In this document: positions 6,632 to 7,871 of the stretch, piece after piece
Position numbering within the stretch: the first letter of the stretch is position 1
How the letters are laid out: each line of letters starts with the position of its first letter
Assembly (NCBI GenBank): GCA_902783305.1
Contig: CACZQU010000385.1
Location: forward strand, 1-7,871
Length of the DNA stretch: 7,871 bases
Reading direction: 5' to 3'
Source: an uncultured Lachnospiraceae bacterium
GTDB lineage: Bacteria > Bacillota > Clostridia > Lachnospirales > Lachnospiraceae
Notes under the pieces: generated by a model
Databases searched by the model: none
What the model was told of the DNA's origin: nothing
The model's input: only the letters and a program-made list of their open reading frames with translations
Program-made: the position numbers and the translations under genes

Positions 6632-7533
6632 GGATAGGTATAGAAATCATGTACACCGTGACGAAACAGAAATTTGAGATTGCCCTCAAACCAGAGGACA
6701 TTTTCGGGATCGGCCGCATCCTTCTGGACAAAAAACAAAGCGCCTTGAGAGACATCCTTTCCTTCCAGGGCATTTCTGACCGCTTCTCTTGTCCCTGCAG
6801 AGACAATGACCTCATAGAGCGTTCCATCGTCTACCGGTGAGAACTGGGCGACTCCACTGTCATAGGAATAGATGACCTCGGACACGCTGTCCGGGAACCG
6901 TTTATCCTTCACCCTGTTCATGATGACATTGGCGACAAGAAGCCGTCCCTTCAGATCCTCGGTGCCGGCTTCCGCTTCCACAATCCGAAGCAGGGCTTCA
7001 TAGTCATAATCGCTCATCATCAGGGCGTTCCGGGGAATGTCAGAAGCCGCATCATGAAGCGTGCTGACCTGAAAGTCCAGAAAACCAGACAGATCAATTA
7101 TGGGACGGGAACCGGAAGGAGAGACCCTCCGGATTCGTTGTCCGACAAGAAGCTTTTCCGCGTGGGTTCCGATTCTTCGGACATTTCTCGAAGACTGCCG
7201 GCTTCCTGTCCCCAGATTCAGTCCTTTAAAAAGGCCTGAAAAGCCTGAGGGAACCGTCGGAGAGGATCTTTTCTCCAAAGCGGCAGTTTCTTCGCGGCCG
7301 GCGGAAATTGTCTGAGGAACCATACGGGTATGACTTTTCTCGGACTGAACGAAAAACAGGACCCCGAGACAGAAAATAAATCCTGCCGCGATCATGGTCA
7401 GCCTCTGATCCCGGATCATGATTCTTTGCATTCGTGATTCGTCTGTTTGCGTTTTGCGTTTTTTTTCGTAAGACACATCCGGCAGTCCTGAGAACAGGAC
7501 TGCCGATGCTCCGCTTTCATTCCTCTTTCCCAT
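6628..7533 (-). CDS. Membrane-anchored SleB/CwlJ-type cell-wall hydrolase
   Basis: The 301-residue product has a basic cytoplasmic N-terminus (1-45), one membrane segment at about 47-63 (MIAAGFIFCLGVLFFVQ), a polar linker at 64-170, and a Hydrolase_2 (SleB-type) domain at about 175-298. Family marks are YEALLRIVEAEAG at 178-190 with presumed catalytic E186 or E188, GRLLVANVIMNRV at 196-208, QFSPVDDG at 230-237, and the C-terminal HGVHDFY. SleB acts as a lytic transglycosylase on spore cortex. Vegetative relatives with this anchored layout are common in Clostridia, so a germination role should not be assumed. The ATG at 7533 has only a weak ribosome binding site (GGGGAT at 13 bases, or AAAGG too close). 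A perfect 10-bp hairpin lies in codons 10-17. It is the first gene of a three-gene operon and its stop overlaps the next start as ATGA. Confidence 0.87.
   Translation of the reverse strand: MGKRNESGASAVLFSGLPDVSYEKKRKTQTDESRMQRIMIRDQRLTMIAAGFIFCLGVLFFVQSEKSHTRMVPQTISAGREETAALEKRSSPTVPSGFSGLFKGLNLGTGSRQSSRNVRRIGTHAEKLLVGQRIRRVSPSGSRPIIDLSGFLDFQVSTLHDAASDIPRNALMMSDYDYEALLRIVEAEAGTEDLKGRLLVANVIMNRVKDKRFPDSVSEVIYSYDSGVAQFSPVDDGTLYEVIVSAGTREAVRNALEGKDVSQGALFFVQKDAADPENVLWFEGNLKFLFRHGVHDFYTYP
7481..7504. repeat. Perfect hairpin inside the start of the SleB-like gene
   Basis: GGCAGTCCTG (7481-7490) and CAGGACTGCC (7495-7504) are exact reverse complements around a 4-nt loop. In the minus-strand mRNA the hairpin lies about 30-53 nt after the start codon. 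No T run follows on the minus strand, so it is not a terminator. Confidence 0.8.
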
Positions 7534-7606
7534 AGCCTTTGTATCCCCTGACCCATGTCATGAAAATAATGAGTAAGTTACGGTACACTTATACTGGATG
7601 AGAAAG

Positions 7607-7635
7607 ATTATACAAAAGTACTACGAATTTGTCAA
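7607..7635 (-). promoter_or_regulatory. Consensus sigma-A promoter of the SleB-like/PstS-like operon
   Basis: On the minus strand TTGACA (7635-7630) and TATAAT (7612-7607) are both perfect matches, separated by exactly 17 bp. Transcription should begin near 7600 and give a leader of about 67 nt to the ATG at 7533. The surrounding DNA is AT-rich. I see no riboswitch, T-box or clear operator in the leader. Confidence 0.85.
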
Positions 7636-7871
7636 CTAATAGTTACAGAATTGTTAAATGTGTTTATCATTCGATTACTACTTGCGGATTAACTGTAAAG
7701 CCACGCGCGGGCGAATGGTACCCGAAATGGCACGTTCCCACTCGTCCTCGGCGTAGCGGTACTAAGTTCGTACTGCGCCTTCGGCTTGCACTCACTAAGT
7801 ACCGACGCCTGCGGATGGCCATTTCTAGGGTACCATTCGCCTCACGCGCGGGGAAGGTTAGACCGTGAATA
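7636..7871. other. Gene-free region upstream of the minus-strand operon
   Basis: Including the promoter and leader, 7534-7871 has no gene that I can support. 7636-7701 is AT-rich and may help the promoter, 7702-7851 is the palindromic element, and 7852-7871 shows nothing recognisable before the window ends. Confidence 0.6.
7702..7851. mobile_element. MITE-like palindromic element with flanking direct repeats
   Basis: GGCGAATGGTACCC plus GAAATGGC (7710-7731) is complementary to GCCATTTC plus GGGTACCATTCGCC (7818-7841), with only a 2-nt bulge. Inside, GGCGT and CGGTACT (7750-7763) pair with AGTACCG and ACGCC (7798-7809), and GCC TTC GGC caps the structure at 7777-7785. The same 9-mer, CACGCGCGG, flanks it at 7702-7710 and 7843-7851 as a direct repeat, which could be a target duplication, although it overlaps the arm by one base and is itself CG-palindromic. 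The element is GC-rich against AT-rich neighbouring DNA. No protein is encoded. Confidence 0.6.

Noticed and set aside
7519..7561. Short upstream open frame (14 codons) overlapping the start of the SleB-like gene
   Set aside because: The ATG at 7561 has no Shine-Dalgarno and the peptide has no recognisable feature; frames of this size arise by chance.
7688..7858. Integron attC-like site: GTTAGAC at 7858-7864 opposite a TTAAC near 7688-7692, around a large palindrome
   Set aside because: The right end fits GTTRRRY, but the left box does not fit RYYYAAC, the span is longer than usual, and no integrase or cassette array is visible. Chance is more likely.
7629..7868. Open frame of 79 codons on the plus strand
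   Set aside because: It consists mainly of the translated palindromic element, lacks a ribosome binding site, and its arginine-rich product fits the GC-rich repeat rather than a protein.

Overview
The window looks like chromosomal DNA from an anaerobic Firmicute, most likely a Clostridia/Lachnospiraceae-type organism. This rests on the AGGAGG-type ribosome binding sites, a GTG start, mid-range GC, a SleB-type cell-wall hydrolase, a WG-like secreted protein, and a HisF-like/HisI/HisE fusion of a kind I associate with that group. The taxonomic call is an inference; there is no rRNA marker here.

Plus strand, 1-3901: the 3' end of an upstream gene (probably hisG) is followed by hisD (histidinol dehydrogenase) and a three-domain protein with a HisF-like barrel, a PRA-cyclohydrolase (HisI) and a PRA-pyrophosphohydrolase (HisE). 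HisI and HisE carry out early steps of histidine synthesis and HisD the last two. A secreted zinc amidase (Amidase_3 fold) that would cleave peptidoglycan follows after 41 bases, with no terminator between.

Junction, 3896-4179: the amidase converges on a minus-strand operon. The gap holds three copies of a REP-like repeat with core GGGGAyGGTTCTTA..TGACTCA. Two form a 60-nt near-perfect hairpin (REPIN-like). The outermost two are inverted, and each reaches into the stop codon of its flanking gene.

Minus strand, 7635 down to 4174: a consensus sigma-A promoter (TTGACA-17-TATAAT) precedes three overlapping genes: a membrane-anchored SleB-type hydrolase, a PstS-like substrate-binding protein without a visible transporter, and a secreted beta-rich protein of unknown function. 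All three products, and the convergent amidase, should act at the membrane or in the cell wall.

Right end, 7636-7871: no gene. It holds a compact 132-bp palindromic element flanked by a 9-bp direct repeat, about 75 bp upstream of the promoter, with MITE-like features.

Most noteworthy: a HisF-like domain that appears to have lost its catalytic aspartates, two different palindromic repeat elements, and the PstS-like/SleB-like/unknown secreted operon.
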